48,015 bases of DNA, taken from Candidatus Bipolaricaulota bacterium. GTDB lineage: Bacteria > Bipolaricaulota > Bipolaricaulia > RBG-16-55-9. A program made the position numbers and the translations under genes. The DNA lies in the NCBI GenBank assembly GCA_026982655.1, contig JALSGO010000133.1, forward strand, positions 1 to 48,015, written 5' to 3'. Positions 1 through 8,741 of this stretch are shown piece after piece; the first letter of the stretch is position 1; each line of letters opens with the position of its first letter. Under the pieces are notes generated by a model that saw nothing but the letters and a program-made list of their open reading frames with translations, did not search any database and had not been told where the DNA came from.

Positions 1-39
1 GTACTTCTTCAGTCGCTCCACCAGCTCGTCCGTCTCCAT
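1..39 (-). CDS. 5' end of an unidentified gene running out of the window
   Basis: Only the first 13 codons are inside the window (METDELVERLKKY). The start is supported by a strong Shine-Dalgarno (AGGAGG) nine bases before the ATG on the minus strand. It lies just downstream of the YhbD-like gene on the same strand and could be cotranscribed with it. The (CAAGT)n microsatellite sits in its 5' region. Thirteen residues are too few to name a family. Confidence 0.55.
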   Translation of the reverse strand, partial: METDELVERLKKY

Positions 40-65
40 GAAGGGCTTCCTCCTCGGGTTCCGAT

Positions 66-119
66 CAAGTCAAGTCAAGTCAAGTCAAGTCAAGTCAAGT
101 CAAGTCAAGTCAAGTCAAG
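66..119. repeat. (CAAGT)n pentanucleotide microsatellite, about 10.8 copies
   Basis: Ten perfect CAAGT units plus CAAG. Read on the minus strand the array is (ACTTG)n, so it repeats the -35-like hexamer TTGACT every five bases. The stop codon of the YhbD-like gene (115-117) lies in its first unit, and the array ends about 26 bases before the ATG of the partial gene at position 39. A five-base unit puts TGA into all three frames, so the array is non-coding. No -10 box is visible at the right distance from the last units. Confidence 0.95.
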
Positions 120-873
120 GAAGATCGATCTCGATGTCCACGTCGTCCGCGTCCACGCTCACGTCCACCTTGAACCCCTTGCGCTTCGGATTGGGCTTGG
201 CCTCTTGCTCGTCCGCGAGCTTCATCTTGACCCGCTCGAGCAGCCGACGCAACTCGACCCGGGCCCGCTCCGTCGCTTCGGGATCCGCGCGCAGATAGGG
301 CTCCGGGGCCAGACAGACGAAGGGTATTTCGTCCTTCTCCCAGAGCCACAGGACCCACTCCGTCTCCTCCTCGAAGGCGACCCCGTCCCGCTGCAGGGTC
401 CGGAGCGCCAGCTCCCAGGCCTTGGGAGGAGCGCCCTGTCTTCGGAGTTCGTCCATCGCCGCCATCCAAAACACTTCCCGGAAGCGGAAGGGCTCCTCCC
501 GGCCCGTGACGGCCCGGAAGCGCTCCAGGACGTCGGGAGGAATCCCCACCCGCCTTCGGACGACGTCCGCGGGGAAGAGGCGCTTCGGGGGCTCGGGGGA
601 GAGCATCTCCGCGATCTCCTCGAGACTGTATTCGTCCTTGAGCTTCTGGATGAGCCGGATGCGCTCGAGGATCTTCTCCCGGGGGAGGAAGGTCTCCTGC
701 CCCGTGAAGGTGCTCCGGCGCACAAACCAGCTCTCGGGGATGAGCCCCTTGCGCTTCCAGCGGTAGAACTGCCCGTAGGAGATCCCCGTCCGCTCCAAGA
801 CTTCCTTCTTGGGGATCAGCTCGGGCTCTTCGTTCGTGCCCTTCTCTCGGGTCTTGTCCCTCGGTCGGTCCAT
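115..873 (-). CDS. yhbD: YhbD-family (DUF4004) MerR-like transcriptional regulator
   Basis: The 252-residue protein opens with a MerR-like winged helix-turn-helix segment (roughly residues 18-80). It carries the family signature [18 protein letters not shown] followed by [14 protein letters not shown], as in Bacillus YhbD. The middle is helical. The last 15 residues are acidic with a V/D alternation ([16 protein letters not shown]). The frame stays open for 8 more codons upstream, but those codons lie in the -10 box, so I place the start at the ATG at 873. This leaves a leader of about three bases and no Shine-Dalgarno. An inverted repeat sits in the promoter spacer and recurs upstream of the next gene, so autoregulation by this protein is a reasonable inference. 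Ligand and targets are unknown. Confidence 0.8.
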   Translation of the reverse strand: MDRPRDKTREKGTNEEPELIPKKEVLERTGISYGQFYRWKRKGLIPESWFVRRSTFTGQETFLPREKILERIRLIQKLKDEYSLEEIAEMLSPEPPKRLFPADVVRRRVGIPPDVLERFRAVTGREEPFRFREVFWMAAMDELRRQGAPPKAWELALRTLQRDGVAFEEETEWVLWLWEKDEIPFVCLAPEPYLRADPEATERARVELRRLLERVKMKLADEQEAKPNPKRKGFKVDVSVDADDVDIEIDLP

Positions 874-882
874 GGCGCGCTC

Positions 883-911
883 ATCATAACATAACACTGT
901 TACGAGGTCAA
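883..911 (-). promoter_or_regulatory. yhbD promoter with inverted repeat in the spacer
   Basis: Minus-strand -35 TTGACC (906-911), 17 bp spacer and -10 TATGAT (883-888). The imperfect palindrome ATAACACTGTTAC (891-903 on the plus strand) lies wholly in the spacer, as expected of a MerR-type or repressor operator. The -10 ends nine bases before the ATG at 873. Confidence 0.75.
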
Positions 912-915
912 GGGG

Positions 916-1119
916 TCAAAAAATTTTGCGCTGGGCGTAGAGCCGAACCCAACCGTCCTGAAGCAGCCGGGCGAGCTCGCTCCCCAGTGAGGGGCCGTCG
1001 TCCGCCCGCGTCTTTTCCGACCGTGAGGGTTCTTGTCGAGGGATCCCCCCTTGCACCGGCTCCCTTCGGGGGATCCCTACCCAGAAGCCGGAAACCGACT
1101 GCACCTTTCGTACGGCCAT
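916..1119 (-). CDS. Small unknown protein under a YhbD-type promoter
   Basis: A 67-residue, basic protein beginning MAVRKVQSVSGFWVG and ending with an amphipathic stretch (LGSELARLLQDGWVRLYAQ). No family recognised. The frame is open to an ATG at 1152, but that codon lies in the -10 box at 1148-1153. The ATG at 1119 has AAAGGGGG about seven bases upstream and is preferred. The gene is codirectional with yhbD (42 bp upstream of the yhbD start) and has a promoter copied almost exactly from that of yhbD, so the two are probably coregulated. Coding status rests mainly on the promoter and ribosome binding site. Confidence 0.5.
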   Translation of the reverse strand: MAVRKVQSVSGFWVGIPRREPVQGGIPRQEPSRSEKTRADDGPSLGSELARLLQDGWVRLYAQRKIF

Positions 1120-1147
1120 GATCGGACCCCCTTTCGTGCGCCGGGCC

Positions 1148-1177
1148 ATCATAACATAACACTGTTACGTTTGTCAA
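1148..1177 (-). promoter_or_regulatory. Second copy of the yhbD-type operator-promoter
   Basis: Minus-strand -35 TTGACA (1172-1177), 18 bp spacer and -10 TATGAT (1148-1153), with ATAACACTGTTAC in the spacer (1156-1168). A 23-bp block (1147-1169) is identical to 882-904. The spacer is one base longer than in the first copy. Confidence 0.75.
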
Positions 1178-1280
1178 GCCCCCAAGAAAGGAGCCCCGGG
1201 CGGGGCTGCGCCGGGGCTGCGGATGCGGCCGACGCGGCTGCGCTGCCGGTGTCGATGCGGGCGCAAGGCGGAGGCGGACG

Positions 1281-1484
1281 TTAACGCTGAGGCTGAGGCC
1301 GCAGCCGCGGCGTCCCCCAGCCCCAGAGGCCGCGGGGCCGACGGAAGGCGGCGCTCCCGAGCGTCCGCTTCGCCCGCATCGGAGCTTGGGTGCGCAGCAT
1401 GCGCTCTGCGTCGGCCTCCCGCAGCAACTCGTAATAGCGCTCCCGCGCCGCCCGCTCTGCCAAGATCAGATCGTAGAGGGTCAT
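1281..1484 (-). CDS. Small unknown protein
   Basis: A 67-residue reading frame starting MTLYDLILAERAARERYY. The ATG at 1484 has the ideal Shine-Dalgarno GAGGAGGTG about six bases upstream; an ATG two codons earlier is too close to it. The N-terminal 35 residues look like a charged helix. The C-terminal third is low-complexity, rich in Arg, Pro, Gly and Trp, and coincides with pseudo-repetitive GC-rich DNA at about 1200-1340 built from GGCTGCG-like units, so this end may have been generated by repeat expansion. No family recognised. Confidence 0.45.
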   Translation of the reverse strand: MTLYDLILAERAARERYYELLREADAERMLRTQAPMRAKRTLGSAAFRRPRGLWGWGTPRLRPQPQR

Positions 1485-1547
1485 ATCCATCACCTCCTCA
1501 TCGTGACTTCTGGAGAATGAGAAGCGAAAATCGAGAGACCGGTCCCC

Positions 1548-1582
1548 ACCCCTTCTCCCCGAATGCGGAACGGGGAGGGGGT
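1548..1582. repeat. GC-rich hairpin, REP-like
   Basis: Inverted repeat of 12 bp with one two-base bulge (1548-1561 against 1571-1582, nine-base loop). A smaller C4/G4 hairpin follows at about 1603-1615. It resembles the C-rich/G-rich palindromes scattered between genes in many high-GC genomes. There is no T-run beside it, so it is not an obvious intrinsic terminator. Confidence 0.5.
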
Positions 1583-1723
1583 AATTGAGCGAATGTGAAT
1601 GCCCCCTGTATGGGGAGAGAGGCAGGCGTATTATACCTATCACCCCTTGGGGATTCAACGGGTTTGGACTAGGCCCGACGTCGAGGGCGTCGCGCTCCAC
1701 GATCGCCGAGACGAGCCTCCAGC

Positions 1724-1752
1724 TTGCTCCGCCCCTTCCCACGCGCTAGAGT
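1724..1752 (+). promoter_or_regulatory. Promoter of the DUF2007 gene
   Basis: -35 TTGCTC (1724-1729), 17 bp, -10 TAGAGT (1747-1752). The -10 ends nine bases before the ATG at 1762, leaving almost no 5' leader. Confidence 0.5.
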
Positions 1753-1761
1753 AGGAATGCG

Positions 1762-2115
1762 ATGCCTTACTGTCCGAAGTGCCGCGCGGAATACGTGTAT
1801 GGGGTGCGCTACTGCCTCGACTGCGACGAGGCGGTCGTGGAGGCCCTCCCGGAGGAGGCCAAGACGGCCAACGTGAAGTTCGTAACCGCCTTCCAAGCGC
1901 GCCACGTCATGGAGGCTCACCTCATCCAGGGGATCCTGGAGGCCGAAGGGATCCCTTGTCTTCTGGTGGGCGCCCGCGAGGGGGTCTACCCCCAGCTGCC
2001 CGTCTTCATCCAGGTCCCCGAGGACCGCTTGGAGGAGGCCCAACAGCTCATCGAGGAAGTGCGCGAGTCCCCACCCCCACCCGACCCCGACCTGCAGGAC
2101 GAGCCGATCTTCTAA
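1762..2115 (+). CDS. Zinc-ribbon plus DUF2007 (putative signal-transducing) protein
   Basis: A 117-residue cytosolic protein. The N-terminus has two CxxC pairs (CPKC at 4-7, CLDC at 18-21), a typical zinc ribbon. Residues about 38-100 match the DUF2007 pattern (FVTAFQARHVMEAHLIQGILEAEGIP, then VFIQVPEDRLEEAQQLI), a small ferredoxin-like fold related to the PII/ACT type and often annotated as signal transducing. The tail is Pro/Asp-rich. It is a single gene with its own near-leaderless promoter and converges on citrate synthase. The actual signal is unknown. Confidence 0.7.
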   Translation: MPYCPKCRAEYVYGVRYCLDCDEAVVEALPEEAKTANVKFVTAFQARHVMEAHLIQGILEAEGIPCLLVGAREGVYPQLPVFIQVPEDRLEEAQQLIEEVRESPPPPDPDLQDEPIF

Positions 2116-2214
2116 AAAAGCCCAAAGCCGCGCCGGGTCACGAGCACAAAGCCTTTCGGAAGCAGGGGCTGGAACGTGCCGCCTTACAGCTTGCGGGAGA
2201 CGAAATAGAAAAGC

Positions 2215-3354
2215 TTACCGCTGCTCCAGGGGCACGTACTCCCGGCGGTCGGGGCCCGTGTATTGGGCCCGGGGGCGCATCAGCACGTTGGCGCGGTATT
2301 GCTCTACAACGTGGGCTGTCCAGCCCGCCACCCGCGAGACGGCGAAGATCGGCGTAAACAGATCGTGCGGGATCCCCAGCATGTCGTACACGACCGCGGA
2401 GTAGAAGTCGACGTTGGGGTAGATGCCCTTCCCGCCCAGGAGTTCCGTACCCACCTTCTCGACCTCGCGGGCGATTCGGTACAGGGGACTCTCCCCCCGC
2501 ACCCGGGCGAGCTCGACGATGAGCTTCTCCAGTGCGAAGGCTCGGGGGTCCTTCGTCTTGTAGACGCGGTGGCCCAACCCCCAGATCCGTTCCTTGCGGG
2601 CGATCATCCCCTCCACGTGCTCGCGGACCCGCTCCACCGAGCCGATCTCCTGGAGCATCTCGAGGACCCGGATGTTCGCCCCGCCGTGCAGCGGTCCTTT
2701 GAGGGTCCCCACCGCCGAGGTGATCGCGCTATAGATGTCCGAGAGGGTCGAGGCGGTCACCCGCGCAGAGAACGTCGAGGCGTTAAAGCCGTGGTCGGCG
2801 TGGAGGACGAGACAGACGTCGAAGACCCGGGCGCTCAGCTCGTCGGGAGGGTCGCCCGAGAGCATGTACAAAAAGTTGGCCGCGTGGCTCAGGTCTTCCT
2901 TAGGGGGAAGGGGATCCCGTCCCTCCCGCAGGCGGTGGAAGGCCGCCAGGATGGTGGGGAAGCGGGCGATCAGCCGCGCGCTCTTGCGGCGGTTGGCCTC
3001 CTCGGAGTCGTCCGGGGCCTCGGGGTCGAAGTGGGCCAACACCGACGTGACCGTGCGCAGGACGTCCATGGGGGGGCTCTCCGGGGGCAGCTCCCGGAGC
3101 ACGGCCAAGGCCCCCTCGGGGAGGGCCCGCTGGGTGCGCAGCTCGTCGGAGAAGCGCTCCAGTTCCTCCCGGGCGGGCAGCTCACCGTAGTGCAGCAAAT
3201 AGGCCGTCTCCTCGAAGGTGGAGTGCTCCGCCAGCTCTTGGATGTCGTATCCGCGGTAACGCAGCACCCCCTGCTCCCCGTCGATGAAGCAGATGGCCGA
3301 GTCGGCGGCCACGACGTTCTTCAGGCCGGGCCGGTGGATCAGCTCCTCGGTCAT
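2215..3354 (-). CDS. gltA: Citrate synthase
   Basis: A 379-residue enzyme condensing acetyl-CoA and oxaloacetate at the entry to the TCA cycle. It is the short dimeric form seen in Gram-positives, Thermus and archaea. Catalytic histidines lie in GPLHGGAN and WGLGHRVYKTKDPR, and the catalytic Asp in NVDFYSA; VLHADHGFNAST is also typical. The ATG at 3354 has AAGGAGCG about eight bases upstream. A clear promoter (3420-3448) sits just past the stop of urocanate hydratase, so it is transcribed independently with a leader of about 60 bases. A 2-methylcitrate synthase activity cannot be excluded from sequence. Confidence 0.93.
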   Translation of the reverse strand: MTEELIHRPGLKNVVAADSAICFIDGEQGVLRYRGYDIQELAEHSTFEETAYLLHYGELPAREELERFSDELRTQRALPEGALAVLRELPPESPPMDVLRTVTSVLAHFDPEAPDDSEEANRRKSARLIARFPTILAAFHRLREGRDPLPPKEDLSHAANFLYMLSGDPPDELSARVFDVCLVLHADHGFNASTFSARVTASTLSDIYSAITSAVGTLKGPLHGGANIRVLEMLQEIGSVERVREHVEGMIARKERIWGLGHRVYKTKDPRAFALEKLIVELARVRGESPLYRIAREVEKVGTELLGGKGIYPNVDFYSAVVYDMLGIPHDLFTPIFAVSRVAGWTAHVVEQYRANVLMRPRAQYTGPDRREYVPLEQR

Positions 3355-3419
3355 AAGACATCGCTCCTTAGTGGACTTTTCGGATCAGCACGTCAGACAC
3401 CGGATGGCAAGGTCTTACG

Positions 3420-3444
3420 ATTGTAGATCAGGACGATCCTCACG

Positions 3445-3448
<4 letters not shown>
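3420..3448 (-). promoter_or_regulatory. gltA promoter
   Basis: Minus-strand -35 TTGACG (3443-3448), 17 bp, -10 TACAAT (3420-3425). The -35 overlaps the stop codon of hutU. Confidence 0.65.
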
Positions 3449-5118
<1,670 letters not shown>

Positions 5119-5202
5119 GGACATCCCCTCGCTTCGTTCCTTTCCGACGGGCGTGGAGGCGTTGCCGGAGGGTCCCCTCTCCTTCGAAAGACCCCCGTCG
5201 GC

Positions 5203-5232
5203 ATTCTAGAGTCTCCCGTCGGAGGAGGTCAA
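5203..5232 (-). promoter_or_regulatory. hutU promoter
   Basis: Minus-strand -35 TTGACC (5227-5232), 18 bp, -10 TAGAAT (5203-5208), giving a leader of roughly 80 bases before hutU. It is divergent from the lon promoter. Confidence 0.6.
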
Positions 5233-5297
5233 CTCTTGTCTCGCTTCGCTCGCTCCTTTGCTCCTCGCCCCGGGGTGAGAAGGGGGGACGGGGCAAT

Positions 5298-5327
5298 TTG
5301 TCGAAGCCTCCCGTTTTTACGTACAAT
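5298..5327 (+). promoter_or_regulatory. lon promoter
   Basis: -35 TTGTCG (5298-5303), 18 bp, -10 TACAAT (5322-5327), ending ten bases before the lon ATG. No heat-shock-type element is visible. Confidence 0.55.
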
Positions 5328-5337
5328 AGCCCTTGCT

Positions 5338-7806
5338 ATGGACGAACACGTGCAGCCGCAGGGCGGAGCCGAGTCCGGCTCCGAGGCGTCGGGACCGGCT
5401 TCGCCCAGCAAGGTTCCGGAGCGGCTTCCCATCCTCCCGCTGCGGGACAGCGTCGTGTTCCCCCAGTCGCTCGTCCCCCTCACCGTGGGGCGCGACGGGT
5501 CGCTCCGGGCCGTTGAGGAAGCGATGTCCCAGGGCAACTGGCTGGGAGTCTTGTTGCAGAAGGACCCCGCCACCGACCTCCCCGGACCCGAGGATCTGTA
5601 TGCGGTGGGCACCGCCTGCCGCGTGGTCCGGGTGCTGCAGTACCCCAACAAGACCCTCATGGCCCTGGTGCAGGGGATCGCCCGCTTCCGCGTGAGGAAG
5701 TTTCTCCAGACCCAGCCGTACCTGCTGGCCGAGGTCGAGGGGATCGCTCCAGAGCTCCCCTCCCCCGGCGACGTCGAGCTGGAAGCTTTACGAAAGAACG
5801 TCCTCTCCCGCTTCCAGCGGCTCACGATGGTCGCGCCCAACCTCTCCACCGACGTCTTCGAGGGGGTCCGCCAGATCGAGGACCCCGACCACCTCGTGGA
5901 CGCCGTGGCCAACCAGCTCGACCTCGAGTCCGCCGAGAAGCAGGAACTCCTGGAGATCGCCGACGTCAAGGAGAGACTGCTGCGGCTTACCCGCATCCTG
6001 GAGCGGGAGATCGAGTTCCACGAGCTGGGGACGCAGATCGAGTCCGAGGTCAAAACGGAATTAGAGCGGGGGATGCGGGAGCGCTACCTCCGGGAGAAGC
6101 TCGAGGCGATCCGGCGGGAGCTGGGCGAGGCCGAAAACCCCGAGATCGAGGAGCTGCGCGAGCGGATCCACGAGGCGAAGATGCCCCCCGACGTGGAGAA
6201 AGAAGCGCTGCGGGAGCTGGAGCGCCTGGCCCAGATGCACCCCAGCTCCGCGGAGTACACCGTCTCCCGGACGTACTTGGGGTGGCTGGTCGAGCTCCCC
6301 TGGTCCAAGCGCACCCGGGACCGGCTCGACATCGCGCGCGCCCGGCGCATCCTCGACGAGGACCACTACGACCTCCACAAGGTCAAAGAGCGCATCTTAG
6401 AGTACTTGGCCGTGTTACAGCTCCAGGCCCAAAAGGGGCGCAAGAGGCGGAAGCTGCGCGGACCCATCCTCTGCTTCGTGGGGCCTCCGGGGGTCGGGAA
6501 GACCTCGCTGGGCCAGTCGATCGCCCGGGCGCTGGGCCGAAAATTCGTGCGGATCTCGCTGGGGGGCGTCCGCGACGAGGCCGAGATCCGCGGCCACCGC
6601 AGGACGTATATCGGAGCCCTCCCCGGGCGGATCATCCAGGGCCTAAAGCGCGCCGGGACGCGCAACCCCGTCTTCATGCTCGACGAGATCGACAAATTAG
6701 GCGCGGACTTCCGAGGCGATCCCGCGGCCGCCCTGCTGGAGGTCCTGGACCCCGAGCAGAACTCCAAATTCCAAGACCACTATTTGGACGTGCCCTTCGA
6801 CCTCTCGGAGGTGATGTTCATCACCACCGCCAACATCTTGGACACGATCCCGCCCGCGCTGCTCGACCGCATGGAGGTGCTCGAGATCCCGGGCTACTCC
6901 GACGAGGAGAAGCTCCACATCGCGCAGAAGTATTTGATCCCGAGGCAGCTCCAGGAGCACGGCTTCCCCGAAGGGAGCGTGCAGTTTGCCGATGAGGCCG
7001 TTCTGAAGATCATCCGGGAGTACACCCGCGAGGCGGGGGTGCGCAACCTCGAGCGGGAGATCGCCTCCGTGCTGCGCAAGATCGCGGTGCGCGTGCTGGA
7101 GAAGGCCGGGCCGCGCGCCTCGAAGAAGATCGCGCCCGCCAAGGAGCCCTGGACCGTCATGCCGGAACAGATCGCGGAGTTCTTAGGGCCGCCGAAGTAC
7201 TTCTACGAGCTGGCCGAGCGGATGGAGCGCAGCGGCGTGGCCGTCGGCTTGGTGGTGACCCGCGTCGGGGGAGACATCGTCTTCATCGAGGCCACCAAGA
7301 TGCGGGGAAAGGGGAAGCTCATCCTCACGGGGCACCTGGGCGACGTCATGAAGGAGTCCGCGCAGGCGGCCCTGTCGTACATCCGCTCCCAGGCCGACGC
7401 GCTGGGCATCGACCCCGAGGTCTTCGAGAAGAACGACCTCCACGTCCACGTGCCCGCGGGGGCGATCCCCAAGGACGGCCCCTCGGCGGGGGTGACCATC
7501 GCCTCCGCCCTGGTCTCGTTGTTGACGGACCACCCGCTCCAGCCCGACTTGGCGATGACGGGGGAGATCACGCTGCGGGGGAAGGTCCTACCCGTGGGCG
7601 GGATCCGCGACAAGGTCCTGGCCGCCCACCGCGCGGGCGTGAAAACCGTGATCCTGCCGAAGCGCAACGAGGCCGATCTGAGGGATGTGCCCGAAGCCGT
7701 CCGCCGGGAGCTCGAGTTCCACTTCGTGGAGGCCGTGGACGAGGTCTTCGAGGTCGCGTTCCCCTCGATCTTCGAGCACACCTCCGCCCCGGCTCCCGCC
7801 GAGTAG
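5338..7806 (+). CDS. lon: ATP-dependent protease LonA
   Basis: 822 residues, cytosolic. In order: an N-terminal substrate-binding domain (about 35-235, starting LPILPLRDSVVFPQ), a coiled helical region (about 235-330), an AAA+ module with Walker A GPPGVGKTS and Walker B FMLDEIDKLG, and a C-terminal serine-lysine protease domain. The catalytic Ser is in KDGPSAGVT and the Lys in GGIRDKVLAAHRAG. The frame is open far upstream, but the ATG at 5338 follows the -10 by ten bases and removes a 76-residue non-homologous extension. Its stop TAG directly abuts the stop of the convergent zincin gene. Confidence 0.96.
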   Translation: MDEHVQPQGGAESGSEASGPASPSKVPERLPILPLRDSVVFPQSLVPLTVGRDGSLRAVEEAMSQGNWLGVLLQKDPATDLPGPEDLYAVGTACRVVRVLQYPNKTLMALVQGIARFRVRKFLQTQPYLLAEVEGIAPELPSPGDVELEALRKNVLSRFQRLTMVAPNLSTDVFEGVRQIEDPDHLVDAVANQLDLESAEKQELLEIADVKERLLRLTRILEREIEFHELGTQIESEVKTELERGMRERYLREKLEAIRRELGEAENPEIEELRERIHEAKMPPDVEKEALRELERLAQMHPSSAEYTVSRTYLGWLVELPWSKRTRDRLDIARARRILDEDHYDLHKVKERILEYLAVLQLQAQKGRKRRKLRGPILCFVGPPGVGKTSLGQSIARALGRKFVRISLGGVRDEAEIRGHRRTYIGALPGRIIQGLKRAGTRNPVFMLDEIDKLGADFRGDPAAALLEVLDPEQNSKFQDHYLDVPFDLSEVMFITTANILDTIPPALLDRMEVLEIPGYSDEEKLHIAQKYLIPRQLQEHGFPEGSVQFADEAVLKIIREYTREAGVRNLEREIASVLRKIAVRVLEKAGPRASKKIAPAKEPWTVMPEQIAEFLGPPKYFYELAERMERSGVAVGLVVTRVGGDIVFIEATKMRGKGKLILTGHLGDVMKESAQAALSYIRSQADALGIDPEVFEKNDLHVHVPAGAIPKDGPSAGVTIASALVSLLTDHPLQPDLAMTGEITLRGKVLPVGGIRDKVLAAHRAGVKTVILPKRNEADLRDVPEAVRRELEFHFVEAVDEVFEVAFPSIFEHTSAPAPAE

Positions 7807-8169
7807 CTAAAGCCCCAGATCTCGCAGCTTCTCCTCATCCATCCCGAAGTAGTGGCCCAGCTCGTGCATCACGGTCTCTTGGACCTGCTGGATGATCTCC
7901 TCTTCGGTGCGGCAGATCCGCTCGATGTTGCGCTGGTAGATGGAGATCACGTCGGGGTAGGGATACGGGGACCAGACGCTCCGCTCCGGGAGGGGGACGC
8001 CCTGGTAGAGCCCCAGGAGGAGCTGCCCATCTCGTTGGTACTCCTCGGCGATTTCGGGCGGCGGCTCGTCCTCCACGATCACCGCAATGTTGTCCAGCTT
8101 CTCCCGGAAGTACGCCGGCAGGCGATCCAGGGCCTCGGCGACCAGCTCCTCGAAACGGCGGCGGTCCAT
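7807..8169 (-). CDS. Small zincin-like metallopeptidase (MMP-like minimal zincin)
   Basis: 120 residues, cytosolic. The C-terminal HELGHYFGMDEE is the HExxHxxGxxD/E zinc-binding and catalytic signature of the minimal zincin (COG3824/DUF1025) family. The N-terminus MDRRRFEELVAEALDRLP is also family-typical. The substrate is unknown for the family. A TTGACA promoter ends nine bases before the ATG and no Shine-Dalgarno is visible. The stop codon touches that of lon (TAGCTA), so no terminator separates the two converging genes. Confidence 0.8.
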   Translation of the reverse strand: MDRRRFEELVAEALDRLPAYFREKLDNIAVIVEDEPPPEIAEEYQRDGQLLLGLYQGVPLPERSVWSPYPYPDVISIYQRNIERICRTEEEIIQQVQETVMHELGHYFGMDEEKLRDLGL

Positions 8170-8178
8170 AGCGGGAAG

Positions 8179-8207
8179 AGCCTACGGAGACCTGCGGCGT
8201 CTGTCAA
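8179..8207 (-). promoter_or_regulatory. Promoter of the zincin gene
   Basis: Minus-strand -35 TTGACA (8202-8207), 17 bp, -10 TAGGCT (8179-8184), ending nine bases before the start codon. It occupies the gap after the trmH-type gene. Confidence 0.55.
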
Positions 8208-8227
8208 CGACCCACGACGGCGGCCGC

Positions 8228-8695
8228 TCACCGCCGCCGCTCGTTGAGCTTGTAGACGGCGATCCCAAACGCCACCGCCACGTTGAGCGACTCTTTGACC
8301 CCGTGCATCGGAAGGTGCATCACGACATCGGCCCGCCGGAGCAGCCCCGGCGAGAGCCCCTCCACCTCGTTGCCCAAGAGCAGCGCGACGGGGAACCGAG
8401 GGCGCACCTCGCGATAGTCCACGCTCCCCTCGACGTCGTTCTCCAGGGCGATGATCTGCACCCCTTGAGCTCGTAGGCGGTCGAGCACCCGCCAGGTTTG
8501 ATAGTGATATTCCCACGGAACGCTTCTCTCTGCACCCAGCGCGACCTTGGCGATCTCGGGCCGGGGCGGGTGGCCCGTGTACCCACACAAGAAGAGCTGG
8601 GTGACGCCGGCCCCGTCGGCGGTTCGGAATATCGAGCCCACGTTGTGCAGGCTGCGGATGTTGTGACACACCACGTAGAGCTCTTCGCGAAACAT
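8228..8695 (-). CDS. TrmH/SpoU-family RNA 2'-O-ribose methyltransferase
   Basis: 155 residues with the three SPOUT motifs. Motif 1 is NIRSLHNVGSIFRTADG, containing the N and catalytic R. Motif 2 is LLLGNEVEGLS. Motif 3 is MHGVKESLNVAVAFGIAVY, which forms the trefoil knot that binds S-adenosylmethionine. There is no N-terminal extension, so it is a stand-alone catalytic domain like TrmL or the short TrmH-like proteins. Whether the substrate is tRNA or rRNA cannot be read from sequence. It is divergent from hutH with 46 bp between the start codons. Confidence 0.85.
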   Translation of the reverse strand: MFREELYVVCHNIRSLHNVGSIFRTADGAGVTQLFLCGYTGHPPRPEIAKVALGAERSVPWEYHYQTWRVLDRLRAQGVQIIALENDVEGSVDYREVRPRFPVALLLGNEVEGLSPGLLRRADVVMHLPMHGVKESLNVAVAFGIAVYKLNERRR

Positions 8696-8705
8696 CCCGT
8701 ATATT

Positions 8706-8735
8706 TTGCAGTCCGGCGGCTCAAAACGCTATCAT
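8706..8735 (+). promoter_or_regulatory. hutH promoter (leaderless)
   Basis: -35 TTGCAG (8706-8711), 18 bp, -10 TATCAT (8730-8735). Only six bases separate the -10 from the ATG at 8742, so transcription should start at or next to the A of the start codon. Confidence 0.65.
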
Positions 8736-8741
8736 AGAGCC

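Noticed and set aside
66-119. CRISPR-like repeat
   Set aside because: The unit is five bases, contiguous and without spacers, so it is a microsatellite. No other spaced repeat array was seen.
2115-2214. Terminator between the DUF2007 gene and gltA
   Set aside because: There is a T6 run on the gltA strand at the far end, but no convincing stem precedes it. Only direct repeats of GGCTTTG are present.
8696-8741. Promoter for the TrmH-like gene in the divergent gap
   Set aside because: AT-rich sequence is present on the minus strand, but no -10 lines up with a -35 at 16-19 bp and a sensible distance to the ATG.
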